DNA of 64,000 nucleotides from Cohaesibacter marisflavi (GTDB lineage Bacteria; Pseudomonadota; Alphaproteobacteria; Rhizobiales; Cohaesibacteraceae). Below the pieces are notes generated by a model that searched no databases, was not told the origin of the DNA, and was given only the letters and a program-made list of their open reading frames with translations. The stretch is from the NCBI RefSeq assembly GCF_900115225.1, contig NZ_FOVR01000003.1, positions 436,017 to 500,016 of the forward strand, read 5' to 3'. Position 1 is the stretch's first letter. Each line of letters opens with the position of its first letter. Both the position numbers and the translations under genes were made by a program. Positions 26,761 through 35,745 of the stretch are shown piece after piece.

Positions 26761-27843
26761 ATGTCCAGTCTGGAACTCAAGGATGTCAACAAACGCTATG
26801 GCGAAGCCCATATCATTCACGACGTCAACCTGAAAATCGAAGCCGGAGAGTTCTGCGTTTTCGTTGGACCTTCGGGCTGTGGCAAGTCAACATTGCTACG
26901 TATGATCGCTGGCCTTGAAGACATTTCAAGCGGTTCACTGGCCATCGGTGGTGAGCCAATGAATGATGTGGATCCGGCCAAGCGCGGTGTCGCCATGGTG
27001 TTCCAGAGCTATGCGCTTTATCCCCACATGACGGTGCGCGAAAATATGGGCTTTGGTCTGCGATTTGACAAAACCCCCAAGGAAGAAATCACTCGCCGGG
27101 TCAATGAAGCTGCCGATGTGCTCGAACTGGATGGCCTGCTGGACCGAAAGCCGAAGGCCTTGTCCGGCGGTCAGCGTCAGCGCGTTGCCATCGGTCGCGC
27201 CATTGTGCGCAAGCCCAATGTCTTCCTGTTCGATGAACCCCTTTCCAACCTTGATGCGGAATTGCGGGTCAATATGCGTGTCGAGATCGCCCGCCTGCAT
27301 CAAGAGCTGGGCACGACAATCATCTATGTCACCCATGATCAGGTGGAAGCCATGACATTGGCAGACAAGATCGTTGTTTTGCGCGCGGGCTGTATTGAGC
27401 AGGTCGGAGCCCCCCTCACCCTGTATGATGATCCGGACAATCTTTTCATTGCCGGTTTCATAGGTTCGCCCAAGATGAACTTTCTTGAAGCCACGGTGCA
27501 GGCCGTGACGAGCCAGCGTGTAACGCTTCACCTTGATGGGGTCGAGGCGACGCCTTTCACCATGGAACTTAAAGGGGCTTTGCCTGCTGAGGGAGACAAG
27601 CTGACCGTTGGTGTCCGGCCTGAGTTTCTTTCTCCGGAAGGGTCCGTGCAGCTAAAGCTCACCACAGACATCGTCGAGCATCTGGGCGGTGAATCCTACA
27701 TTTACGCCCGTACGCAGACCGGTCAGCGCATCGTCATGAAGCTGGCCGATGCCCGCCAGTTCAAAACGGGTGAAGCCATAGTGGCAGCCTTCGATGAGGA
27801 AAAGGCCTTCCTGTTCGACGCTGCGGGCATGCGCCTGCGCTAG
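26761..27843 (+). CDS. CUT1 sugar ABC transporter ATPase (UgpC/MsmK type, alpha-galactoside)
   Basis: 360 aa from the ATG at 26761, preceded by GGGAGGAG; the frame runs back to 26539 but overlaps the binding-protein gene. Walker [10 protein letters not shown], signature LSGGQRQR, Walker B VFLFDEP and His-loop VTHDQVEAM are intact, with a C-terminal TOBE domain. It is a close relative of the ATPase at 5658-6818. Confidence 0.93.
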   Translation: MSSLELKDVNKRYGEAHIIHDVNLKIEAGEFCVFVGPSGCGKSTLLRMIAGLEDISSGSLAIGGEPMNDVDPAKRGVAMVFQSYALYPHMTVRENMGFGLRFDKTPKEEITRRVNEAADVLELDGLLDRKPKALSGGQRQRVAIGRAIVRKPNVFLFDEPLSNLDAELRVNMRVEIARLHQELGTTIIYVTHDQVEAMTLADKIVVLRAGCIEQVGAPLTLYDDPDNLFIAGFIGSPKMNFLEATVQAVTSQRVTLHLDGVEATPFTMELKGALPAEGDKLTVGVRPEFLSPEGSVQLKLTTDIVEHLGGESYIYARTQTGQRIVMKLADARQFKTGEAIVAAFDEEKAFLFDAAGMRLR

Positions 27844-27898
27844 CTGCCAACACGCCCTGACAACCCGATACTCAAGAGCAACCAAAGCGGACTGATCC

Positions 27899-29971
27899 AT
27901 GACTTCCATCCATCATAGACTGGATACGCCAACCCAAACCCTTGTCCTGCGTATAGAAGATAACCGTATGGCAGAGGCCATTTATTGGGGGGAGCGCCTG
28001 CCCGACGCAGAGGATCTGGCACAATTGTCAAAGGCCCATGCGATTGATCTGGGCGGTGGCATGCTGGATGCAACCATTCCACTTTCCATCTGCCCGGAAG
28101 CCAGAGCTCCTTTTCCCGGTCAGGTCGGGCTTTCTCTCTCAAGCGGAGAAAAGACCATTCTGCCTCGCTTCAGGTTTGAAAAGGCCGAGCGCGGCGAAGG
28201 GTTACAGCTCTTCTTTTCTGACGCCATACATGGGTTGCGCTATGTCGCGCAGTTTGCACCGATTGGCGATGTCATCATTGCTTCGGCCGCTCTCTCGTCA
28301 GACGCCCCTGTTCTCTGCCACTGGCTGGCTGCGCCGGTTCTGCCAGCGCCACATATGTCTGATGACATCCTCGACTGGCATGGAACATGGCTCAAGGAAT
28401 TCCAGCGCCAGAAGACGCCCTGGTCGGCAGGCATCCGTATGCGAGAGGCCCGAACGGGCCGCTCAGGCCATGAGCATCCACCAGTTGCCATGATCCCGCT
28501 TCGTGGCGCCACCAGAACACAAGGCCATGTTCTCGCTCTACAACTTGCCTGGTCCGGAGGGCATCGCTTCATTGCCGAGGAACTCCCTGACGGGCGGCGG
28601 CAACTTCAGATGGGCCGAACCTGGGACTCAGAAGGATATGGCACCCAGTTTCACTCATCCGAGCTGATCCTTGCCTGCTCCAGCGAAGGAGAAGCCGGCA
28701 TAGCCCGCGCCTATCAACGCTATATTCGGGATCATGTGGTGACATGGCCAGACCCGGACCGCCCTCGCCCGGTGCATTATAACTGCTGGGAAGCGATCTA
28801 TTTCGAGCATTCCCTTGAAGCCCTGTCCCAGATTGCCGAGCGTGCTGCGGCGCTGGGGGCCGAACGCTTCGTGCTCGATGATGGCTGGTTCGGCCAGAGG
28901 GATGATGACACCAGCTCGCTGGGAGACTGGACGATCGACACCAGAAAATGGCCAGATGGTCTTACTCCGCTCATCGACAAGGTGCATGCCGAAGGCATGG
29001 CTTTTGGCCTGTGGGTGGAGCCGGAAATGGTCAATATGGACAGCGATCTTTATCGCGCCCATCCGGACTGGCTGCTTGGTCCGGCTGATCAGCTGACCGG
29101 ACGTTTCCAGCATCTGCTCGATCTTTCCAAACCAGCGGTCCGCGACTATCTGTTTTCTGCACTCAGTGATCTTCTGGAAGCGTACGAAATCGATTATCTC
29201 AAATGGGACCACAATCGGCTGTTACCCGTGGTGACATCTGCCCAGACCGAAGGGGTCTATGCCCTTCTTGATCAGCTTCGGGCTGCTCACCCCATGGTGG
29301 AGATAGAAAGCTGTGCGTCAGGCGGCGGTCGCATCGATGCAGGCATTCTCGCGCGCACCCATCGGGTATGGCTATCCGATTCCAACGATGCTGTTGAACG
29401 CCTGCGCATCCAGCATGAGGCCGCCCTCTTCATTCCTCCCGCGGTAACCGGAAGCCACGTCGGCCCGCGTAAATGCCACTCTTCGGGACGGATCTTGCCG
29501 ATGTCTTTCCGGGCATGGGTGGCCGCCGAGCGCCATATGGGCTTCGAAATGGATCCAAGGGAGCTGACAGACGAAGAATTTACCATTCTACAGCGCGTCA
29601 CCAACTGGTGGAAGGCAACGCGCGACTGGCGCATGAAAGGGTATGTGCTCCCGCTTGAAAGCGACGATGACTCCGTCATTTCAGAGCTTCAGATGGCCAA
29701 TGACGGAACGCGTTTTGTCCTTTTCGCGGGCCGCTTTGCGACGCCGCGTCACACTTTGCCACTTGCCCAGAGGCTGGCTGGCCTTGACCCTGATGCCCTC
29801 TATCGGGTGCGCCTCATCAACCCGGAAGACCGGCCGCCACAATCACGCGGACACACAGCTCTGGTTGATGGCGCGTTGGTCCTTTCCGGCACCGCCCTGA
29901 TGACTCACGGCCTCAACCTACCTCTCTCCTGGCCAGCAACCATGTGGGTGGTTGAGGGAGAAAAAATCTAG
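27899..29971 (+). CDS. GH36 alpha-galactosidase
   Basis: 690 aa with no signal peptide, so cytoplasmic. GH36 signatures are all present: LDDGWFGQRDDD, the nucleophile Asp437 in YLKWDHNR, CASGGGRIDAGIL and the acid/base Asp494 in WLSDSNDAVER. It hydrolyses terminal alpha-1,6-galactose from melibiose, raffinose or stachyose brought in by the four transporter genes upstream. Last gene of the operon, followed by a hairpin at 29987-30026. Confidence 0.95.
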   Translation: MTSIHHRLDTPTQTLVLRIEDNRMAEAIYWGERLPDAEDLAQLSKAHAIDLGGGMLDATIPLSICPEARAPFPGQVGLSLSSGEKTILPRFRFEKAERGEGLQLFFSDAIHGLRYVAQFAPIGDVIIASAALSSDAPVLCHWLAAPVLPAPHMSDDILDWHGTWLKEFQRQKTPWSAGIRMREARTGRSGHEHPPVAMIPLRGATRTQGHVLALQLAWSGGHRFIAEELPDGRRQLQMGRTWDSEGYGTQFHSSELILACSSEGEAGIARAYQRYIRDHVVTWPDPDRPRPVHYNCWEAIYFEHSLEALSQIAERAAALGAERFVLDDGWFGQRDDDTSSLGDWTIDTRKWPDGLTPLIDKVHAEGMAFGLWVEPEMVNMDSDLYRAHPDWLLGPADQLTGRFQHLLDLSKPAVRDYLFSALSDLLEAYEIDYLKWDHNRLLPVVTSAQTEGVYALLDQLRAAHPMVEIESCASGGGRIDAGILARTHRVWLSDSNDAVERLRIQHEAALFIPPAVTGSHVGPRKCHSSGRILPMSFRAWVAAERHMGFEMDPRELTDEEFTILQRVTNWWKATRDWRMKGYVLPLESDDDSVISELQMANDGTRFVLFAGRFATPRHTLPLAQRLAGLDPDALYRVRLINPEDRPPQSRGHTALVDGALVLSGTALMTHGLNLPLSWPATMWVVEGEKI

Positions 29972-29986
29972 ATCCCGGACATAACT

Positions 29987-30026
29987 AGCCCCTGTGGCTT
30001 CCACCAAACCGGAAGCCACAGGGGCT
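29987..30026. terminator. Terminator-like hairpin between convergent genes
   Basis: A perfect 16-bp inverted repeat (29987-30002 with 30011-30026) with an 8-nt loop, between the alpha-galactosidase stop and the convergent reductase stop. The T run is weak, but the stem is strong. Confidence 0.75.
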
Positions 30027-30098
30027 GTCTGTTTGTGAGCTTGCTCGTTTGCCAGAGTATCAGGCAACGCAGCCAAGTTCCCCGGCAAGCCCATGAAT

Positions 30099-30680
30099 TC
30101 AGGCTGTTTTCGCTGACTTTTCAACCAGTTTTTCAAGCATGGTTGTCAGCATACTGTCGGCAAATGGCACCTTCAGTTCGCCCTCTTCATCAAAGGCTTC
30201 ATGGGCGGAGGCAATAGAAACCATTTCCGGCAAGACATGAGCTCCAACACCGAGTTCAAGGAAGCCACGCAGAGCCATCAGACCGCGATAGCCCCCGAAA
30301 CCGCCCGGAGAAGCGCTACTGATGGCGTAGACCTTGTTGCCAAAGATGGCAGCCTTGCCGCCATTTTCAGGAACACGAGACAACCAGTTCAGTGTGTTGA
30401 CCAGAAGCGGGCCAATGCTTGAATTGAATTCCGGGCTCGTAACAACAACGCCATCATGATCAGCAATGATCTTGTGCAGTTTTCTGGCCGCTTCCGGCAC
30501 ACCCTGCTGTTCCTCGATATCGCCGCAATAGATGGGCAATTCATAATCTTTTAGATCGACACGGGTGACAATGGCACCATTCGCTTCAAGACGCTTTTGC
30601 GCCAGGTTGGCCAGTTTAGCATTGAAAGAGCCAGTTCGAACGGAACCGGCAAAAACGACTATCTTCACTTGTGACATCAA
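30099..30680 (-). CDS. NADPH-dependent FMN reductase (ChrR/YieF-like)
   Basis: 193 aa flavodoxin-fold enzyme. The flavin phosphate-binding loop FAGSVRTGSFNAKLA is at the N-terminus and SPEFNSSIGPLLVNTLNWLSR follows near residue 79. Such proteins reduce quinones, chromate or azo compounds with NAD(P)H and protect from redox stress. It lies 96 bp downstream of the emrB stop on the same strand, separated by a hairpin, so it could be part of the same drug/quinone defence unit, but this is not certain. Confidence 0.88.
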   Translation of the reverse strand: MMSQVKIVVFAGSVRTGSFNAKLANLAQKRLEANGAIVTRVDLKDYELPIYCGDIEEQQGVPEAARKLHKIIADHDGVVVTSPEFNSSIGPLLVNTLNWLSRVPENGGKAAIFGNKVYAISSASPGGFGGYRGLMALRGFLELGVGAHVLPEMVSIASAHEAFDEEGELKVPFADSMLTTMLEKLVEKSAKTA

Positions 30681-30693
30681 TTACTCCGTTCAA

Positions 30694-30730
30694 CCGAAGC
30701 AGATTGCATCTCTTCGAGACATTGCTTCGG
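30694..30730 (-). other. Hairpin between emrB and the FMN reductase gene
   Basis: CCGAAGCA (30694-30701) / TGCTTCGG (30723-30730) with an inner TCTC/GAGA stem. No T run on the minus strand, so it may be a weak terminator or processing site. Confidence 0.4.
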
Positions 30731-30776
30731 GCTTTACATTTCAGAAGGCGCCCTGAGGAGCACCCTTTATATCGTC

Positions 30777-32363
30777 TCAATGCCCGCCAGACACGGCCGC
30801 TCTTGGTTTGGCCAAAAGAAAGGTCAAGGGCATGATAAGGATGAAAATGGCCGCTAAGAGCAGGAACACATCGTTCCAGGCCATAATGGATGCCTGTTGC
30901 TGTATCTGAAGAGTTAGCTGACGGAAAGCGGCTTCTTGAGCTGTTCCACCGATGGTTGGAAATTGTGCAAAATATCGCGTCATATTTTGCATTTGGCTCA
31001 CGAAAAGCTGGTTCGTATCGGACATCTTCTCGACGATCCACCAATAATGCCGGTCATAGCGCCCATCCCACTGTGTGTTGATGAGAGCAAGCCCCACCGC
31101 TCCCCCCATATTGCGGAAGACATTGAACAAGCTGGAGCCCATATTGACGAGATGTCTGGGTAAGGTGCCCAAGGCCACGGCGGTAATGGTAACCAGATTG
31201 AGTACCAGCCCGAAGCCTCTTGTGGCCTGCGGCAAGACAAGCTGGTCAAAGCCAACCTCGGTGGTCATGTGGCTGTTGAGATAGAGACCACAGCTGACAA
31301 TAGCGAATCCGACCAGCAGGATCTTGCGCGGATCGACTGTGTGCCCGATCTTGCCTGCAATAGGAGCCCCGATGAACATAACGGTTCCGGTTACAGCCAT
31401 GACCTCTCCCACTTGCAGAGAGCTGTAGCCACGGACATGGGAAAGGAACTGGGGCAGCATGTAGGTTTGCCCGATCAGGCACATGCCCAACACAAAGGAC
31501 AGAATGCAGCCAATGGTGAAATTCCGGTTTCCAAATGTCCTCAGCTCTATGACCGGATGCTCGATGGATGTCTCCCGCCAAATCAACAGGATGCCGGACA
31601 CGGCCGATAGAATGGAAAAGCCCACGATCATCCGGCTTTCGAACCAGTCATTGCGCGCCCCTTCATCAAGGACAAATTCCAACGCGCCCAGAAATCCGGC
31701 CACAAGCAAAATGCCGATGAAGTCGATCTTGTAGACAAGGCGCCAATTGGGCCGATCAAAATCGACAATGATCGGCACGAGAATGGTGATCAGGATCCCC
31801 GGCCCAACATTGGCCAGAAACAGCCAATGCCATGAAAACATGTCGGTCAGATAGCCGCCAAGCGTTGGTCCCAGTGCGGGTGCAACAGAGGCCGTCAATC
31901 CGGTCACAACCGTCCCCATGATGCGTTTTTCGGGTGGCAACAGCTTGTAAATGGAGGCGAACACAGTCGGAATCATGGCGCCTCCCAGAAATCCCTGCAT
32001 CGCTCTGAAAACAAGCATTGATGAAGTATCCCACGCCATGGCGCAAGCAAGGCTCATGATGGTAAAGCCGGCTGACGAGGCCGCAAAAAGCCAGCGCGAA
32101 GACATCACCCGGGCCAACCAGCCCGAGAGCGGAATCATGACCACTTCGGCCACCAGATAGGCTGTCTGCACCCAGGTAATTTCATCGGCCGAGGCGGAAA
32201 TGCCCGCCTGAATTTGCGGCAGCGAGCTGGCCACCACCTGAATATCCAAAATCGCCATGAACATGCCGATCACCATCAGGAAAAAGCCAAATAGCCCTCC
32301 CTTTGGTTCCATATCGTCATGCGGGGCGGGAGATGGAGCCGCCTTGTCTGCAGTCTTGGCCAT
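30777..32363 (-). CDS. emrB: DHA2-family MFS multidrug efflux permease, EmrB type
   Basis: 528 aa with 14 membrane spans. DHA2 motifs: LDIQVVASSLPQIQ near residue 40, WVQTAYLVAEVVMIPLSGWL and GAMIPTVFASIYKL. It exports hydrophobic toxic compounds across the inner membrane with proton import, working with the EmrA-like adaptor and an outer-membrane TolC. The start overlaps the emrA stop by 1 bp (TGATG), so the two are translationally coupled. Confidence 0.93.
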   Translation of the reverse strand: MAKTADKAAPSPAPHDDMEPKGGLFGFFLMVIGMFMAILDIQVVASSLPQIQAGISASADEITWVQTAYLVAEVVMIPLSGWLARVMSSRWLFAASSAGFTIMSLACAMAWDTSSMLVFRAMQGFLGGAMIPTVFASIYKLLPPEKRIMGTVVTGLTASVAPALGPTLGGYLTDMFSWHWLFLANVGPGILITILVPIIVDFDRPNWRLVYKIDFIGILLVAGFLGALEFVLDEGARNDWFESRMIVGFSILSAVSGILLIWRETSIEHPVIELRTFGNRNFTIGCILSFVLGMCLIGQTYMLPQFLSHVRGYSSLQVGEVMAVTGTVMFIGAPIAGKIGHTVDPRKILLVGFAIVSCGLYLNSHMTTEVGFDQLVLPQATRGFGLVLNLVTITAVALGTLPRHLVNMGSSLFNVFRNMGGAVGLALINTQWDGRYDRHYWWIVEKMSDTNQLFVSQMQNMTRYFAQFPTIGGTAQEAAFRQLTLQIQQQASIMAWNDVFLLLAAIFILIMPLTFLLAKPRAAVSGGH

Positions 32364-33475
32364 CAGTCCTCATCCTGATGGGTGTCGACCTCAACCACCA
32401 CGGAGGTTCCCGGACGTAAGGCAGGGGCCTCGCCTGTATCCGGTGTGTCGATGAGGATCTTAACGGGAATACGCTGAACGATCTTGGTGAAATTGCCGGT
32501 CGCATTTTGTGGCGCCATAAGCGCGAATTCCGAACCGGTTGCAGGAGAAAGGCTATCGATATGCCCTTTCAACTCGATGCCTCCCAACATGTCCGCGCTA
32601 ACAGAAACCTTCATGCCTTCTCGGAAATGACGCACCTGAGTTTCCTTGAAATTGGCCTCAACATAGATATCCTGCAAGGGAACCAGACTGAGCAGCCTGG
32701 TGCCCGTGGTTACATATTCCCCCTGATCAATCCCCCTGTTGCCAATCACGCCGTCATACCCGGCCCGGATTTCGACATGGGCCAGATCGTTTTTGGCAAG
32801 CTTGAGTGTCGCCTGGGCATCGGAAACAGACGCCAGCCTTTGTTGGCGCTGGCTAGCGAGCACATCAAATTGCCCCTTGGCCAACTTGAGCGCTGCGGAG
32901 GCTTTGTTGAAGGCGGCTTCAGCAGCTTCCAGATTCATGTCATTCTGCTCGACAGTCACCCGGGTCGCAGATCCTTTGGCCAGCAGTCTGCGTCCACGCT
33001 CAGCATTCGCTCTTGCAAAGGTGAGCTGCGCCTTTGCCGATGAGAGGTCCGCCTCGGCAGACATCACTTGTGTATGTTGCAACCCGATCTGTTCATCGAG
33101 ATTGGCCAGCGCAGCCTCTGCCGATGCCAGACCCGCCTTCGCCTGATCCTGTTTTGCCAGATAGGCCGTGTCATCAATCCGCACCAGAAGATCTCCCTTC
33201 TTCACGGGGCGGTTATCCTCGATGGGAATGGACTGGACGGAGCCAGATACCTCAGCCGAATAGGTGATGATATCAGCGCGCACATAGGCGTCATCCGTGC
33301 TTTCGACAAAACGGCCGACCGTCCACCATTCATATCCCAGCCAAGCGGCAACCACGAGGACAGCAAGGCCGATGACCTTGAAAATTGTTCGTCGCTTGGC
33401 CCCGGGCCTTGATTGCCCTGAAGGGGCGCGTTCTTCGCGTTGTGCCGGATCGGCGGGGGACTTTTCTGCGCTCAT
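32363..33475 (-). CDS. emrA: HlyD/EmrA-type membrane fusion protein
   Basis: 370 aa with one N-terminal membrane anchor (FKVIGLAVLVVAAWLGYEWW), a split biotinyl-lipoyl domain (VDGS-like edges around residues 55-95 and 215-260) separated by a long alpha-helical hairpin rich in Ala, and a C-terminal beta-barrel. It links EmrB to an outer-membrane channel. It lies 97 bp downstream of the tetR stop and is probably co-transcribed with it. Confidence 0.93.
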   Translation of the reverse strand: MSAEKSPADPAQREERAPSGQSRPGAKRRTIFKVIGLAVLVVAAWLGYEWWTVGRFVESTDDAYVRADIITYSAEVSGSVQSIPIEDNRPVKKGDLLVRIDDTAYLAKQDQAKAGLASAEAALANLDEQIGLQHTQVMSAEADLSSAKAQLTFARANAERGRRLLAKGSATRVTVEQNDMNLEAAEAAFNKASAALKLAKGQFDVLASQRQQRLASVSDAQATLKLAKNDLAHVEIRAGYDGVIGNRGIDQGEYVTTGTRLLSLVPLQDIYVEANFKETQVRHFREGMKVSVSADMLGGIELKGHIDSLSPATGSEFALMAPQNATGNFTKIVQRIPVKILIDTPDTGEAPALRPGTSVVVEVDTHQDED

Positions 33476-33572
33476 TTTTCCAGCTTCCTTATCCGTCGGA
33501 GAAGAGGCATCTCGGTCATGCTTTTATGCCTTCATCCTCTCGTGAATTTTCCGACCACCAGCCCTCAGGCCC

Positions 33573-34241
33573 TTATATCGCGTGCATTTCGCCTTCCGCC
33601 CTCAGAGCATCAAGAATAGCTTTGCAATGGGCTTGCAGCGTTTGTTCAATGCTGGCAGCATAATCTTCAGTGATCGCATTCCATCCCATGATGCGCAGAG
33701 CACTTTGGCGGGAAACCCGGAACATCAACCCCTGACCGAACATCAACAAAAAGCGCATGCGAGCTTGCTCGTCACTGATTGCACCGTTCGAGATGCGCGT
33801 AATCAATGCAATAATCCGGTCCGCAATGGGCCGGAAGGTTCGCTCGTAGAGAATGTCAAACGCTTCTGTCGGTTGCATTTGCTCGCGCATGACAAACAGC
33901 GACATGGCATCACTATCGGGGGAAAGAAAATACCGCAGATAGGTGACAAGAATCGTTTCCAGCTCTCTGCATGCCGCATCAACCGTCAAATCGGTCGCTG
34001 GAACCGCGCCCGTAAGAGCGGCACTCAGCCTTTCACCGATAATCGACCCGGCATATTCTGCGGTTGCCAGATACAGGCCAAGTTTACCACCATAATGATA
34101 GTCGATTGCAGACACGCTACTGCTGGCGGCCTTGGAAAGAGAGCGGATGGAAACCCCTTGGAATCCATTTTCGCCAAACTGCCTAAGCGCCACCTGCAAC
34201 AGGCGTGCTTCGGTCTTTTCTGCTTCATGGTCATCGGGCAT
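33573..34241 (-). CDS. TetR-family repressor of the emrAB operon
   Basis: 222 aa from the ATG at 34241, which has AGGA about 7 nt upstream; a TTG at 34259 is an alternative. The TetR helix-turn-helix (RLLQVALRQFGENGFQGVSI... AIDYHYGGKLGLY) is followed by a ligand-binding domain of the CecR/DUF1956 type. It heads the emrAB genes on the same strand, and a pair of dyad operators lies just upstream, so autoregulation with drug-induced release is expected. Confidence 0.9.
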   Translation of the reverse strand: MPDDHEAEKTEARLLQVALRQFGENGFQGVSIRSLSKAASSSVSAIDYHYGGKLGLYLATAEYAGSIIGERLSAALTGAVPATDLTVDAACRELETILVTYLRYFLSPDSDAMSLFVMREQMQPTEAFDILYERTFRPIADRIIALITRISNGAISDEQARMRFLLMFGQGLMFRVSRQSALRIMGWNAITEDYAASIEQTLQAHCKAILDALRAEGEMHAI

Positions 34242-34260
34242 CTGGTTTCCTACACGCAAT

Positions 34261-34308
34261 TAGATCGTTCGTTCTAATTTTTAGACATAAATTAGAACGA
34301 ACGATCTA
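34261..34308. promoter_or_regulatory. TetR operator pair
   Basis: A perfect 20-bp inverted repeat (34261-34280 with 34289-34308, 8-bp centre). Each arm is itself a near-palindrome TAGATCGTTCGTTCTA, so the region can hold two TetR dimers 28 bp apart. Confidence 0.85.
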
Positions 34309-34452
34309 GTCAATAAATTCTATTGCGCTTAGAAGCATTTCTGCCGGGAAAGAAACGGAAAAGGCAGGAATGGCCCTTCCAATAGAATGGCCTCGCAGCT
34401 TATTCCTAAGAAATGGCGATAAGAGAATGATGCTGCCTTGCCACTCCAGACC

Positions 34453-34908
34453 TCAGTGCTTATGTGCCCATGGCAAAGCCTCGGTCGCTCCTTCAGGAGC
34501 ATCAATCATCGGGACATAGATCTTGATATCAAGCAGCGGCGTGCCATCGATGCAATCAAGCCCACTGACCGTCAGTTTCGTGCCTTCAATCGCGAGGATC
34601 TTGACGGCACTCAGAGCAATCGGGTTGGGCCGATGGGGCGAACGTGTGGCAAAAACACCATATTGCTTTTCAGCATTGGGCGGAGTCGTCTGCAATTTTG
34701 TTCTATCGGCCTTGTCGAACCAATAGAGCACGGCAATATGGCGCCCGACCTCAAGACCCAGAAAGGCATCGGCAAAAGCAGGATCGACCTCGATCACGCT
34801 TTCACTCTCGTTAAAGCGGCTGTTGCGCGGGCATTCTTCGCGACTTTTGAAGCCGGTCCATATTTTGCCAATCGGTTGCAGGGTGAATGGGGGGAGCTGT
34901 TCTGACAT
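34453..34908 (-). CDS. trmO: TrmO-type tRNA(Thr) m6t6A37 methyltransferase (TsaA domain)
   Basis: 151 aa. The single-domain TrmO/YaeB beta-barrel is recognised from PIGKIWTGFKSREECPRNSR, FATRSPHRPNPIALS (SAM-binding) and LDIKIYVP near the end. Family members methylate t6A37 in tRNA-Thr(GGU). In E. coli the protein is longer (235 aa); short forms like this are common. It lies 42 bp downstream of the btuD-like gene on the same strand and may be read through from it. Confidence 0.85.
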   Translation of the reverse strand: MSEQLPPFTLQPIGKIWTGFKSREECPRNSRFNESESVIEVDPAFADAFLGLEVGRHIAVLYWFDKADRTKLQTTPPNAEKQYGVFATRSPHRPNPIALSAVKILAIEGTKLTVSGLDCIDGTPLLDIKIYVPMIDAPEGATEALPWAHKH

Positions 34909-34950
34909 GGTTCTCTTCCTTTCTTTCCATCAAACTTTCACATAACGGCG

Positions 34951-35745
34951 TCACTCAGCCAAAATGGTTGGCCTTGTGGCTGTAGGGGTTTCTGTCGGTT
35001 TTGGCACGACGACGGGAGCACCATCGATGGTGTGAATGCTAACCGGGATATCGTAGGTCGCCTCGATGAGCTTTGGAGAAATCTCCTCGACGGCCCCGCG
35101 CGCCAGAACGCGCCCGTCTTTGAGAAGCAGGAATTCATCTGCAAAGCGAAGGGCCGTGTTGAGATCATGCATTGTTACAACGGTGGCCGTTTTGCGCTCT
35201 CTCACAACAGAAAACAGGAGCGACAAGAGCTCGAACTGATTGCGCATATCAAGCGCGCTGGTTGGCTCGTCTAGCAACAGCAGGCGCGGTTGCTGAACAA
35301 AGGCTCTGGCGATTGAGACCTTTTGCAACTCTCCCCCTGAAAGCTCATCGAGATAGCGTAAACTCAGCGCCTCAAGGCCCAGACGCGCAATGGTCTCTCC
35401 CACGATAGCGAGATCATGATCCTTCACGCGCCAGCCCATATGCGGCTTGCGCCCCATCAGCACGGCATCAAACACCGTAAGACGGGCAGTTTGCGATTTC
35501 TGCGCCACATAGCCCACCTTTGCGGCCAATTGTGGTGGCGTCAGCGAAAGCAGATTTTCGCTATCGAGCAAAACGCTTCCAGCTTTGGGCTTCTGGATTG
35601 CATTAAGGCACTTGAGCAAGGTCGTCTTGCCCACGCCATTGGGACCGAGAATGACAAGAATGCGGCCGGGCTTGAGGTCAAAGGCGATGTCATTGAGAAT
35701 GGCTCTGTTGCGATAGGCAAAATGGATATCCTGAACGTCGAGCAT
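34951..35745 (-). CDS. btuD: FecCD-type ABC transporter ATPase, probable cobalamin importer
   Basis: 264 aa from the ATG at 35745, which overlaps the permease stop by 1 bp (TGATG). Walker A GPNGVGKTT, signature LSGGELQK and Walker B LLLLDEPTSALD are visible. This class energises uptake of B12, haem or siderophores. The riboswitch ahead of the operon points to a corrinoid. Confidence 0.88.
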   Translation of the reverse strand: MLDVQDIHFAYRNRAILNDIAFDLKPGRILVILGPNGVGKTTLLKCLNAIQKPKAGSVLLDSENLLSLTPPQLAAKVGYVAQKSQTARLTVFDAVLMGRKPHMGWRVKDHDLAIVGETIARLGLEALSLRYLDELSGGELQKVSIARAFVQQPRLLLLDEPTSALDMRNQFELLSLLFSVVRERKTATVVTMHDLNTALRFADEFLLLKDGRVLARGAVEEISPKLIEATYDIPVSIHTIDGAPVVVPKPTETPTATRPTILAE

